In this document: piece by piece, positions 9,421-16,263 of the stretch
Layout: the number at the start of each line of letters is the position of its first letter
Position numbering within the stretch: the first letter of the stretch is position 1
NCBI GenBank assembly: GCA_017502865.1
Contig: JAFVUD010000004.1
Coordinates: 24,333-88,332, forward strand
DNA length: 64,000 nucleotides
Direction of reading: 5' to 3'
Origin: Alphaproteobacteria bacterium
Lineage (GTDB): Bacteria > Pseudomonadota > Alphaproteobacteria > Rs-D84
Program-made: the position numbers and the translations under genes
Notes under the pieces: model-generated
The model's database searches: none
Told to the model about the DNA's origin: nothing
Seen by the model: only the letters and a program-made list of their open reading frames with translations

Positions 9421-10752
9421 TTATTCACCCAACTTTTTCACCGCTTGTTCAGACATCAATATATTAAATTTAGTGTTCAGCAATGCCATATCCAATTGAT
9501 ATAAACCCGCCGATACATCCGCCAATTCAACCGCAGACGTTTGTCCAGATGCAAAACGGTTCTGGGACAATTCGTATGTTTTAGCGGCTAAATCACGGGC
9601 TTTGGTCAATGTGGCCAAATTACCACGCAGACGGTCATATTGACGAACTGCATTATTATACTGTTCTGTGGTCATCTTTTTTGCCTGGGCCAGGTCTTCA
9701 CGGGCCGCTTCGGCATTCATGGCATCAACGGTGGCATTTGCACGATTTACACCGCCGGTAAAGATTGGCACCTGTAATGCCAGACCCCAATATGCAGATT
9801 GGCTGCCACTTTTATCAAACATGTGACCGATATCGTCAGACATTGTTGAATATGTGTATGATGCAGTTGCCGCCAATGTTGGATTGCCGTTTGCACGCTG
9901 GGAACGGGCCGAACGTTCATACATTTTTACCTGTTCATCCAGAATTTGCCATTGTGGTGTGGTCTTTAATTCACCGGCATTCAAGTCACCAAATGTTGAT
10001 GGCATTTCATCGGTCAATTTTAATTCTTCGTCAATGTTGATGCCCGCCATAATTTTCAACATTCTGTGGGCGGTATCACGATTGAATTCTGCATCCGATA
10101 AATTAATTTCTTTGGTTGCGATATCAGATTCGATTTTCAGCAGATTACTGCGGTTTGCACGACCGGCAGATGTCAATTTTTTGCGTGCAGAACGTGCGTT
10201 GTTCAAATCATTTTTTGCCAATTCTACAATTTCATCTGTCATTTTAGCAGTCCAATATAATTCGGCCGCCGCATAGCGTACAGAACGTGCGGTCATTTCA
10301 CGTGACGCATCCGCCATTTTTACAGCCGATTTTACAGATTTTACCGCATTGCCGATTTTACCAAATGTGTAAATTGGCTGGGTCAGGGTCAAGCCTGCCT
10401 GGAAAATATTATCAGGAATGGTAAAGGATAAAGATTGGTCTTTTAATGTTTCCGAAATCAGTCCGCCCAGTTCAGGTGGCAATTCAATTTTCTGGGATTC
10501 AGATGGATTTTTAACATTTACCATGTTCATATACGATGCAGACCCATCCAGTTTGAACCAACGGTTTGCATTTACTGCATCCAGTGATGCTTCGGCTTTT
10601 TTTACATTAGCATCGGCTTTTTTCAAATCGTGCGATTCTGCCGTGATGCGGGACACTGCATCTGATAAAGACAAATCTAACGCAAATGCGGGCATCGAAA
10701 CGATGCCACTGCACAATGCCACCAATACAGATACCATTCTTGATTTATGCAT
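9421..10752 (-). CDS. TolC-like outer-membrane efflux protein
   Basis: The 443-residue protein has a signal peptide that should end near 'SMPAFA' (residue 24) and then 'LDLSLSDAV', the usual start of outer-membrane efflux proteins. Two long helical OEP repeats follow, rich in A, N and Q, with pieces such as 'GLTLTQPIYTFGK' and 'WGLALQVPIFTGG', which are typical strand turns of the TolC barrel. It should form the exit duct across the outer membrane. The start overlaps the marR stop by 8 bases. Because the adaptor lacks a hairpin, how this duct docks to the pump is an open question. Confidence 0.9.
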   Translation of the reverse strand: MHKSRMVSVLVALCSGIVSMPAFALDLSLSDAVSRITAESHDLKKADANVKKAEASLDAVNANRWFKLDGSASYMNMVNVKNPSESQKIELPPELGGLISETLKDQSLSFTIPDNIFQAGLTLTQPIYTFGKIGNAVKSVKSAVKMADASREMTARSVRYAAAELYWTAKMTDEIVELAKNDLNNARSARKKLTSAGRANRSNLLKIESDIATKEINLSDAEFNRDTAHRMLKIMAGINIDEELKLTDEMPSTFGDLNAGELKTTPQWQILDEQVKMYERSARSQRANGNPTLAATASYTYSTMSDDIGHMFDKSGSQSAYWGLALQVPIFTGGVNRANATVDAMNAEAAREDLAQAKKMTTEQYNNAVRQYDRLRGNLATLTKARDLAAKTYELSQNRFASGQTSAVELADVSAGLYQLDMALLNTKFNILMSEQAVKKLGE

Positions 10753-11194
10753 TATTCAACTCCACATTCTTTAAAACTTCACTTAATGTACGCAGGGCTG
10801 CTGTTAAGCGTTCTTCGTCGGCACGGGTGATACCAGAAAACATTTTTTCCATACCAGCCCGGAATAAATTCATTGCCTGGGTCGCCAATTCCGCACCAGA
10901 CGGCGACACGCAATACCATGTGTTGCGACGATCGTCTTCGTCAATTGAACGAATTACCAAACCATCACGTTCCAGTTTACGAAATGCAGCACACAAATTC
11001 GGTGCAGACACGTGTTCACGGCGGGCAATATCCTTTAATTTTGCACGGCCACCGGTGTGCAAACGTACCAAAATTGACATTAACTGGCGTGGATAGCCGG
11101 TTGCCTCGACACGATCAAGACGCAATCTGTCCGCCAGTTTATCCAGCGTCCAAATATTGTCTTCCATTAAACGAACAAATTCCTTGCGTGACAT
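10745..11194 (-). CDS. MarR-family transcriptional regulator
   Basis: The 149-residue protein has the winged helix-turn-helix pattern of MarR repressors: 'QLMSILVRLHTGGRAKLKDIARREHVSAPNLC' spans the first helices and the recognition helix, and 'LVIRSIDEDDRRNTWYCVSPSG' is the wing with the conserved D-x-D-x-R. It is the first gene of the efflux operon and probably represses it. An SD (AGGAG) lies 6 bases before the ATG. A 10-bp inverted repeat upstream (11225-11267) is a candidate operator. The ligand is not predictable. Confidence 0.9.
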   Translation of the reverse strand: MSRKEFVRLMEDNIWTLDKLADRLRLDRVEATGYPRQLMSILVRLHTGGRAKLKDIARREHVSAPNLCAAFRKLERDGLVIRSIDEDDRRNTWYCVSPSGAELATQAMNLFRAGMEKMFSGITRADEERLTAALRTLSEVLKNVELNNA

Positions 11195-11224
11195 TTTTTT
11201 CTCCTATATAATAGGATTGGTTAC

Positions 11225-11267
11225 AGATTTGTTATAAACTTTAATTATTATATGTTTTAACAAATCT
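11225..11267. promoter_or_regulatory. Inverted repeat, candidate MarR operator
   Basis: AGATTTGTTA at 11225-11234 is repeated exactly inverted as TAACAAATCT at 11258-11267, with centres 33 bases apart. It lies between the divergent marR and HD-protein genes. MarR proteins often bind inverted repeats next to their own promoter; the link is inferred. Confidence 0.5.
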
Positions 11268-11307
11268 TTTTCAAGTATTATTTTTAATAAAAAGTGATTT
11301 TTTCAAA

Positions 11308-12012
11308 ATGGCTAAATTTTTTCGCAATATTTTTCGCAAAAATGTACTGACCCAGGTACAAAAAATGCATACAGATGCACCGATAGTAATCGAAAGTACA
11401 TCGAAAAACGATACAACACGTGCCATTTACGCACGCAAGTTTGTTTATGAAATTTTACCATTGCTGGAACAGGTTTCAAATCAATCCAGATATGGATATC
11501 ATGGCCTGACACACACAGAACAGGTTGCAATGTTTGGTATCGATTTGGCAATCGCAGCGGAAACAGATGTGCTGCCTGTGGTTTTGGCATGCGGATTGCA
11601 CGATTGTGCACGCAAGCATGATAAATACGACGAACTGCACGGGCCGGCATGCGAACCAATCGCACGTAAATTCTTGGCCGAACATTATCCAAACGTGCCA
11701 CAGCCAACGGTTGAAAAAATTGTGCAGGCGGTAAAAAACCACACCACAGGTCGCCAGGCACCAGATATGATTTCGGCATGCCTGTGGGATGCCGACAGAA
11801 TTCGTTTGGGATGGGAATATGGATACAGACCACAATTCATGTCAACACCACGTGGACATCAGTTGGCGTCTTTGTCGCCCCAGGACCAGAACACATATAT
11901 CGCAGACCAGGAAAACTTCCTGGTACGCCATCATATTAAAACCCGTGAACAGATTGAATTTGAAAAGGCATGCAATATGGCCCAAAACGCAACTAAGTTC
12001 AAAGTACGCTAG
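11308..12012 (+). CDS. HD-domain metal-dependent phosphohydrolase
   Basis: The 234-residue protein has the HD superfamily residues in order: His in 'YHGLTHTEQV', the His-Asp pair in 'LHDCARKHD', a later His in 'KNHTTG' and the last Asp in 'WDADRIRLG'. These bind one or two metals and cleave phosphate esters, often of nucleotides. The substrate cannot be told from the sequence. No good SD precedes the ATG. It is divergent from marR. Its stop codon shares CTAG with the stop of the convergent next gene, a 4-base tail-to-tail overlap. Confidence 0.8.
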   Translation: MAKFFRNIFRKNVLTQVQKMHTDAPIVIESTSKNDTTRAIYARKFVYEILPLLEQVSNQSRYGYHGLTHTEQVAMFGIDLAIAAETDVLPVVLACGLHDCARKHDKYDELHGPACEPIARKFLAEHYPNVPQPTVEKIVQAVKNHTTGRQAPDMISACLWDADRIRLGWEYGYRPQFMSTPRGHQLASLSPQDQNTYIADQENFLVRHHIKTREQIEFEKACNMAQNATKFKVR

Positions 12013-12938
12013 AATTCTGTCCCGTATGTAAATGTGCCCGATCCAGAATTTCCATAAAATGTCTGGGATACTATGTCGAACATACCATTTGACGGGACCG
12101 TATAATCCCCAATAACCATGCCAGCCGGTACCGGAACCAGATGCATTACTATGTCTGCACCATCTGTTATGACCGCAGAATATATCTTGGTTGCAGAACA
12201 ATTTGTCGCCTTGCCTTTGGCATTAGAGCAAAACAGATATACAGAATAATTCAGTCCTGGGTGCGTAAAGGTTAAATCACCATAGGACACACCATTATAT
12301 GAAACCAGGCGGTCATTTTTATAGTTTAGTGTTGCAACATAGCGTGCATCGATCGACAATCCCGATACATCATAATACGCACCCCAACCATACAGTGGCG
12401 ACGACATTGTTCCCAACGAAAAGCGTGCATGGGTTGAAGATTGGGCGTTTTGATTTGATTCTACCCCCATATGTATTTGACGAGAAGTCGCCAAAACCAT
12501 CGTGCCATCGCCAACATATTGGTACGACAGTTTTACCCCCTTGGAATCCGATGGGTTGATGCCGGTGTCAATATACTGGGTCCCAGAACTTTCCAGATAG
12601 ATATCAGGATGTGCCCAGACCAAACGTCCATTTACTATTTCATATATACTGTCTATGGCAGAATACGTGATACCGTCATATTGTGTATGCAGTTGGGACG
12701 AAACCACATTTTCTGTGCCATCGGGGGCAAAACTGACGTGCCAGGTGGACCCTTCTGAATCCATAATGTGCAATGCTGGCGATGTCTGGGCCGTATCAAA
12801 CGCACGGAACGAAACACCACCAATAGACAGAGTCCGCCAGCATTTATAATCATCGCATTCAACTGCGATACAGGCGTGATGAACAGTTGCGAAAACTATC
12901 GCAGAACAACCAGATAAAATCTTTTTCCACCACACCAT
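12009..12938 (-). CDS. Exported protein with LamG-like region and MDSxG motif
   Basis: I chose the ATG at 12938, giving 309 residues with a signal peptide ('ILSGCSAIVFATVHHACIA'); a GGAGGAG lies 14 bases upstream, further than usual. An ORF extends upstream to 13031 but has no signal there. Near residue 60 is 'LHIMDSEGSTWHV', the same MDSxG motif found in the two Gly-rich proteins at 20.5-22.5 kb. The middle has 'YLESSGTQYIDTGI', common at the start of concanavalin/LamG-like carbohydrate-binding domains, and alternating beta sequence after it. It is probably a surface or periplasmic binding protein; the ligand is unknown. Confidence 0.65.
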   Translation of the reverse strand: MVWWKKILSGCSAIVFATVHHACIAVECDDYKCWRTLSIGGVSFRAFDTAQTSPALHIMDSEGSTWHVSFAPDGTENVVSSQLHTQYDGITYSAIDSIYEIVNGRLVWAHPDIYLESSGTQYIDTGINPSDSKGVKLSYQYVGDGTMVLATSRQIHMGVESNQNAQSSTHARFSLGTMSSPLYGWGAYYDVSGLSIDARYVATLNYKNDRLVSYNGVSYGDLTFTHPGLNYSVYLFCSNAKGKATNCSATKIYSAVITDGADIVMHLVPVPAGMVIGDYTVPSNGMFDIVSQTFYGNSGSGTFTYGTEF

Positions 12939-13039
12939 AAAAAAAGTGTAGACTCCTCCAGTTTTTATCATAAAAAAATCAACGAATCGGGCACAAGATA
13001 AAAAATTCATAAAACAATAAAAACAGTACAATTTTTTTA

Positions 13040-13068
13040 TTGCACTTTTGTATCTGCATCTTTATAAT
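13040..13068 (+). promoter_or_regulatory. Promoter of tRNA-Gln
   Basis: TTGCAC (13040-13045), a 17-base spacer and TATAAT (13063-13068) lie 12 bases before the mature tRNA. Confidence 0.7.
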
Positions 13069-13080
13069 TGTGTCTGCTAT

Positions 13081-13154
13081 TGGGGTGTCGTCTAATGGTA
13101 GGACAAGAGATTTTGGTTCTCTTTATCATGGTTCGAATCCGTGCGCCCCAACCA
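13081..13154 (+). tRNA. tRNA-Gln (anticodon TTG)
   Basis: The acceptor arm pairs TGGGGTG with CGCCCCA. The D-loop region is TCTAATGGTAGGAC. The anticodon arm AGAGA-TTTTGGT-TCTCT places TTG at the anticodon, reading CAA and CAG (the latter by wobble). The T-arm has GGTTCGAATCC, and the CCA end is encoded (ACCA at 13151-13154). A terminator hairpin follows at 13161. The first base is U, as is usual for tRNA-Gln. Confidence 0.95.
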
Positions 13155-13160
13155 AATTCA

Positions 13161-13187
13161 AAAACACCCCAGCCGGGGTGTTTTTTC
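13161..13187 (+). terminator. Terminator after tRNA-Gln
   Basis: The hairpin ACACCCCAGCCGGGGTGT is followed by six T residues. Confidence 0.85.
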
Positions 13188-13320
13188 ATTTGCTATGCGC
13201 AACGGATTGTACAATCAGTTTCAGTGATTGTACCGCAAAACATTATCAATGTTTTGTACGTGTTTCGGGAAATCTGCGTTTTCCCAAAAACACTAGTGGG
13301 GAACATCCCCACCCCCCTGT

Positions 13321-13339
13321 GTGCGCCCCAACCAAAAAT
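13321..13339 (+). repeat. Extra copy of the tRNA-Gln 3' end (1)
   Basis: GTGCGCCCCAACCAAA is identical to 13141-13156, the last bases of tRNA-Gln with its CCA. There is no T-arm, anticodon arm or D-arm in front of it, so it is not a tRNA gene. It shares 19 bases with the next copy. Confidence 0.85.
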
Positions 13340-13340
13340 T

Positions 13341-13367
13341 AAATCGCCCTTGTGGCGATTTTATTTT
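13341..13367. terminator. Terminator-like hairpin after tRNA-end copy
   Basis: AAATCGCCCTTGTGGCGATTTTATTTTT forms a stem with a T-rich tail. No gene ends here, which fits a relic copied with a tRNA 3' flank. Confidence 0.5.
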
Positions 13368-13491
13368 TGGTTAGAGCCACGGTTCGTAATCTGCAACGTC
13401 AGTTGCCAGTTCGACAATGAGTAGATTTGATAAGTGAAACGCTATCAAATCGTCAGGAATGCCCCGCAGGCATTTATGCCGAGGGAATTGA

Positions 13492-13510
13492 GTGCGCCCC
13501 AACCAAAAAT
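13492..13510 (+). repeat. Extra copy of the tRNA-Gln 3' end (2)
   Basis: The same 16 bases (GTGCGCCCCAACCAAA) recur here, 171 bases after the previous copy. As there, no other tRNA parts precede it. Confidence 0.85.
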
Positions 13511-13559
13511 AAAATAATGACTTTGTGGGAAAAAGTGATATTATAATAGGCACGCATGT

Positions 13560-13634
13560 GGTCCCATCGTCTAGTGGTTAGGACGTCAGATTCTCATTCT
13601 GATAACACGGGTTCGAGCCCCGTTGGGACTGCCA
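13560..13634 (+). tRNA. tRNA-Glu (anticodon CTC)
   Basis: GGTCCCA (from 13560) pairs with TGGGACT, with a G-U at the first pair, followed by discriminator G and an encoded CCA. The anticodon stem TCAGA/TCTGA encloses TTCTCAT, so the anticodon is CTC (reads GAG). The T-arm reads CGGGTTCGAGCCCCG. A genome normally also needs a TTC tRNA-Glu, which is not in this window. The stop codon of the convergent kinase gene begins at the very next base. Confidence 0.92.
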
Positions 13635-14393
13635 CTAATTTGATGACTTTTTGCGTGATGGTTTGGAATAGTATAATTTCGAATATTCGGCCAGTAAATC
13701 AACCATTAAACCATGATAGCCATGTTTATCCCAGAAATGTTCTGCCGCGGTTAATGACGTACGAAAATCACAAAATGCAGCCTTTTCTGCATCGATAAAG
13801 CCGACAATATTCAAATCATCATCCATAAGGAAGTTCTGGCCAATGTCGTTATGAAACCAGCCGTACATGTAATCGGGTTTGGCATCGGCATCTGGTTTCA
13901 AATCACGAATTTCTGCAAAATCAACACGGCCGATTTCGTACATAAATTTGGCCAGTTGGTGTGCAATCTTGGCACGGTTGGCGACAATGTATTTCGCATC
14001 AAAATCGCATAACAATTTACCATGAATAAATTCATATCTGCGGACCAGAACGCCGTCCCAATTCATAATTTCCATTTCTGGGAAATATATCGGTGAAACA
14101 GTTCGCATTGCATCGACAATACGCTTTTCACGGGGACCGGGATTTTCACGTTTCAACAGTGGAATCTTGAACACATGTTCATCATTTAACATCACCACCA
14201 GATTATGACAACCAACACCAAAATCCAATTTTAATTTGCGAACGCCACCACAATTTTTATCCGCCCAGCCACGCACCATACGGACATATTTATGAACAGA
14301 TGGATTATTCAAAACAACACGAACACGACTGCGTGTTTTATGATTAGGAATAAATCCACAAACGATATTTGCAAACAAACTGCGAACAGACAT
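13635..14393 (-). CDS. APH/protein-kinase-like small-molecule kinase (copy 2 of tandem pair)
   Basis: The 252-residue protein has a kinase-like fold signature: a Lys in 'EHVFKIPLL' (beta-3 position), a hinge-like 'LVRRYEFIHGKLL', the catalytic loop 'YGWFHNDIGQNFLMDD' and the metal-binding 'VGFIDAEKAAFCD'. This fits the aminoglycoside phosphotransferase and lipopolysaccharide-kinase group. Between the catalytic Asp and Asn there are three residues instead of the usual four. It is related to the upstream neighbour along its whole length and translationally coupled to it (TAATG). An Arg-rich N-terminus ('TRSRVRVVLN') suggests membrane association. A role in glycan phosphorylation is possible but not shown. 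Confidence 0.65.
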   Translation of the reverse strand: MSVRSLFANIVCGFIPNHKTRSRVRVVLNNPSVHKYVRMVRGWADKNCGGVRKLKLDFGVGCHNLVVMLNDEHVFKIPLLKRENPGPREKRIVDAMRTVSPIYFPEMEIMNWDGVLVRRYEFIHGKLLCDFDAKYIVANRAKIAHQLAKFMYEIGRVDFAEIRDLKPDADAKPDYMYGWFHNDIGQNFLMDDDLNIVGFIDAEKAAFCDFRTSLTAAEHFWDKHGYHGLMVDLLAEYSKLYYSKPSRKKSSN

Positions 14394-15118
14394 TATTTTT
14401 TCCCGTTGTATAGTTTTTCGTATTCAATTTGTACCTGGGCCATGAATTCACGTGCAGGCGAACGTTTTTCATTTTTAAACAAATAACTGAAATCGCCAAA
14501 AAAGGCATCTTCCCAGTCAATAAAGGCAATGATTTTATGCGTTTTTTCATCAATTAAAAAATTGTCGCAAACGTCGCCCTGGGTCCAGCCGAACATATAA
14601 CCAGACTTTGCATTCTTGGTTGGTTTATACTGGGCAATTTCGGGTGGATTTGCACACGCAATTGTATACAAGAAATTCGCAACAACCGGCGCCAATTCAT
14701 CAATCAATTCCATTGCTGTATTTAATGGCAATTTACGCAACTGGACCCCGTTGATAAATTTATATTTGCGAACCAACATATCTTTGTATTCCAAAATTTC
14801 AACCGGCGGGATATAGACCGGCGACAACGGTGCCAGGGCCGACACAATATCACGTTCACGCAACGCTAATTCGTTTGCATCGCTGCGACGCAGGGGAAAT
14901 TTATAAATATATTCGTCGTTCACACTTATCAACAGGCTGCGGGCCTGGTAGCCGACGAATGTTTTAACCTTGCGCAGAGTGCCAATATCGTGACGAATAA
15001 ACCGAAGATAGCCACCAATATCCGAATTCAATATTACACGAACACGCTTGCGGGTATCTTTGTTCGCAATAAACCCGCTTATCACATTTGCAAAAAAACG
15101 TCTTAACGATGATGCCAT
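14393..15118 (-). CDS. APH/protein-kinase-like small-molecule kinase (copy 1 of tandem pair)
   Basis: The 241-residue protein is a paralogue of the next gene. Shared pieces include 'GFIANKDTRKRVRVILN' near the N-terminus, 'DEYIYKFPL' (beta-3 Lys), 'LVRKYKFINGVQL' and 'IIAFIDWEDAFFGDF' (DFG-like site). The catalytic loop reads 'TQGDVCDNFLID': the His that starts the APH motif HxD is Gln, while the Asp and the Asn are kept. Activity may therefore differ between the copies. It is the first gene of a two-gene operon and is divergent from the coiled-coil protein gene at 15254. Confidence 0.65.
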   Translation of the reverse strand: MASSLRRFFANVISGFIANKDTRKRVRVILNSDIGGYLRFIRHDIGTLRKVKTFVGYQARSLLISVNDEYIYKFPLRRSDANELALRERDIVSALAPLSPVYIPPVEILEYKDMLVRKYKFINGVQLRKLPLNTAMELIDELAPVVANFLYTIACANPPEIAQYKPTKNAKSGYMFGWTQGDVCDNFLIDEKTHKIIAFIDWEDAFFGDFSYLFKNEKRSPAREFMAQVQIEYEKLYNGKK

Positions 15119-15175
15119 GTCACAATAATACTAGATAATATTGCATATAACCGCAAGGAAAACTTTTATCCATGA

Positions 15176-15204
15176 TTGACAATGGGTGTTTTTGTGAATA
15201 TAGT
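15176..15204 (+). promoter_or_regulatory. Sigma-70-type promoter
   Basis: TTGACA (15176-15181), a 17-base spacer and TATAGT (15199-15204) lie 50 bases before the start of the gene at 15254. Confidence 0.7.
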
Positions 15205-15253
15205 GGGCACGAAAAATATGACGACAAAAAACATATAACACAAGGCGGCTAAT

Positions 15254-15835
15254 ATGAAAAAAGAAGATATAAAAGAATGGCGGGATATTATCATTGTGAC
15301 TGCTGTATCGATTGCATTGGTAGCCAGTATGCACCCGGCCAAAAAATCCAATTCTAGAACCAACGACATTGAAAAAATCGACAGTGCACTGTATGACGCA
15401 CACTATAAAATCGACAGCATGCGTTATGGTATCGATGATGCAATCCAAGATTCTTTACAAAAAAATCCAACATATACAATGATGCGTGATAACGCAATTA
15501 AAACAGACAGCCTGAGACACGCAAACGACAGTTTGATAAACACTGCATACAACTGGGCACAGCAATTTTCAATCGTTACATTGCCACGAAAAAATACATC
15601 TGTATTCAGCGAATACAAACACCTGTCGTATGTACGTGAAGCATCATATAAATACTGGCAAAATAAAAAATTGATTTCAGGACTGGAAAAATCTGTGGCA
15701 GGACGCACCAATCCAGAACATGATGTTCGCAGATTTTTGGACAGCACCAACACAGCCAACATCCGCAATATGCAAATCAAAATTGATTCGCTGTTAAAAC
15801 AAAAAGACCGTGTGATATCTGGCAAACAAAAATAA
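15254..15835 (+). CDS. Membrane-anchored coiled-coil protein of unknown function
   Basis: The 193-residue protein is not recognised. It has an N-terminal membrane segment (about 11-26, 'IIIVTAVSIALVASM') and a long, polar, helical remainder rich in K, D, S and N with repeated 'KIDS' motifs ('EKIDSALYDAH', 'YKIDSMRYG', 'MQIKIDSLLKQK'), which looks like a coiled coil in the periplasm. An SD (AAGGCGG) lies 5 bases before the ATG and a good promoter lies upstream. A terminator shared with merR follows. Confidence 0.7.
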   Translation: MKKEDIKEWRDIIIVTAVSIALVASMHPAKKSNSRTNDIEKIDSALYDAHYKIDSMRYGIDDAIQDSLQKNPTYTMMRDNAIKTDSLRHANDSLINTAYNWAQQFSIVTLPRKNTSVFSEYKHLSYVREASYKYWQNKKLISGLEKSVAGRTNPEHDVRRFLDSTNTANIRNMQIKIDSLLKQKDRVISGKQK

Positions 15836-15861
15836 AAAATGCCCAAACGGGCATTTTTTTA
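15834..15861. terminator. Bidirectional intrinsic terminator
   Basis: The hairpin TGCCCAAACGGGCA has A- and T-runs on either side and ends both the coiled-coil gene and merR. Confidence 0.85.
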
Positions 15862-16239
15862 TTTCAACAATTCACGGGCACGTTCCAACAATCCAATCGC
15901 TGTTTTTATTTCACCGGTCGATGGCATGTTTGGTACAGATGCCGGTGTGACCGATACAGACACAGGTTGCCCAGTTGGAATTTCGGTAATATGTTTTGGA
16001 AAATCCCCGTCACGAAACAACTTTTTCACACCAGCAATTGTCATACCACGTGTATATAACAATTCTTTGATTATCGTCAGGCGTTCAACTGTTTCCGTTC
16101 GGTAATAGCGACGGCCACCAGCACCCGTCGTTGGGCGAATTGCAGTTGGAAACTGCTTTTCCCAATATCGCAGGGTGTGTGCCGGCACGCCCAGACGTGT
16201 CGACACTTCGTTTATTGATGCAAAATATTCGTTTTCCAT
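15859..16239 (-). CDS. MerR-family transcriptional regulator
   Basis: The 126-residue protein has the MerR helix-turn-helix at residues 6-40: 'FASINEVSTRLGVPAHTLRYWEKQF', then 'RRYYRTETVERLTIIKELLYTRGMTIAGVKKLF', the two-helix wing. The C-terminal part is short and lacks Cys residues, so it is not a metal sensor; it has a Pro/Ser/Thr linker and a last helix 'IGLLERARELL'. Short MerR proteins of this form occur in alphaproteobacteria with unknown inducers. It lies 24 bases downstream of gyrA on the same strand and may be co-transcribed. Confidence 0.85.
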   Translation of the reverse strand: MENEYFASINEVSTRLGVPAHTLRYWEKQFPTAIRPTTGAGGRRYYRTETVERLTIIKELLYTRGMTIAGVKKLFRDGDFPKHITEIPTGQPVSVSVTPASVPNMPSTGEIKTAIGLLERARELLK

Positions 16240-16263
16240 TACGGTACCCCCCTGCCCCGTGAA

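Larger units (their letters stand above)
13188..13559. other. Non-coding spacer between two tRNA genes, with tRNA-end remnants
   Basis: No convincing ORF lies here. The spacer holds two extra copies of the tRNA-Gln 3' end (13321 and 13492), a second terminator-like hairpin (13341-13367) placed after the first extra copy just as after the real tRNA, and small hairpins such as GTGGGGAACATCCCCAC near 13285. TATAAT at 13542-13547 is a likely -10 for tRNA-Glu. The pattern resembles worn integration sites. Confidence 0.6.

Noticed and set aside
13321..13510. Two further tRNA-Gln genes
   Set aside because: Only the last 14-16 bases of the tRNA are present; there is no T-arm, anticodon arm or D-arm in front.
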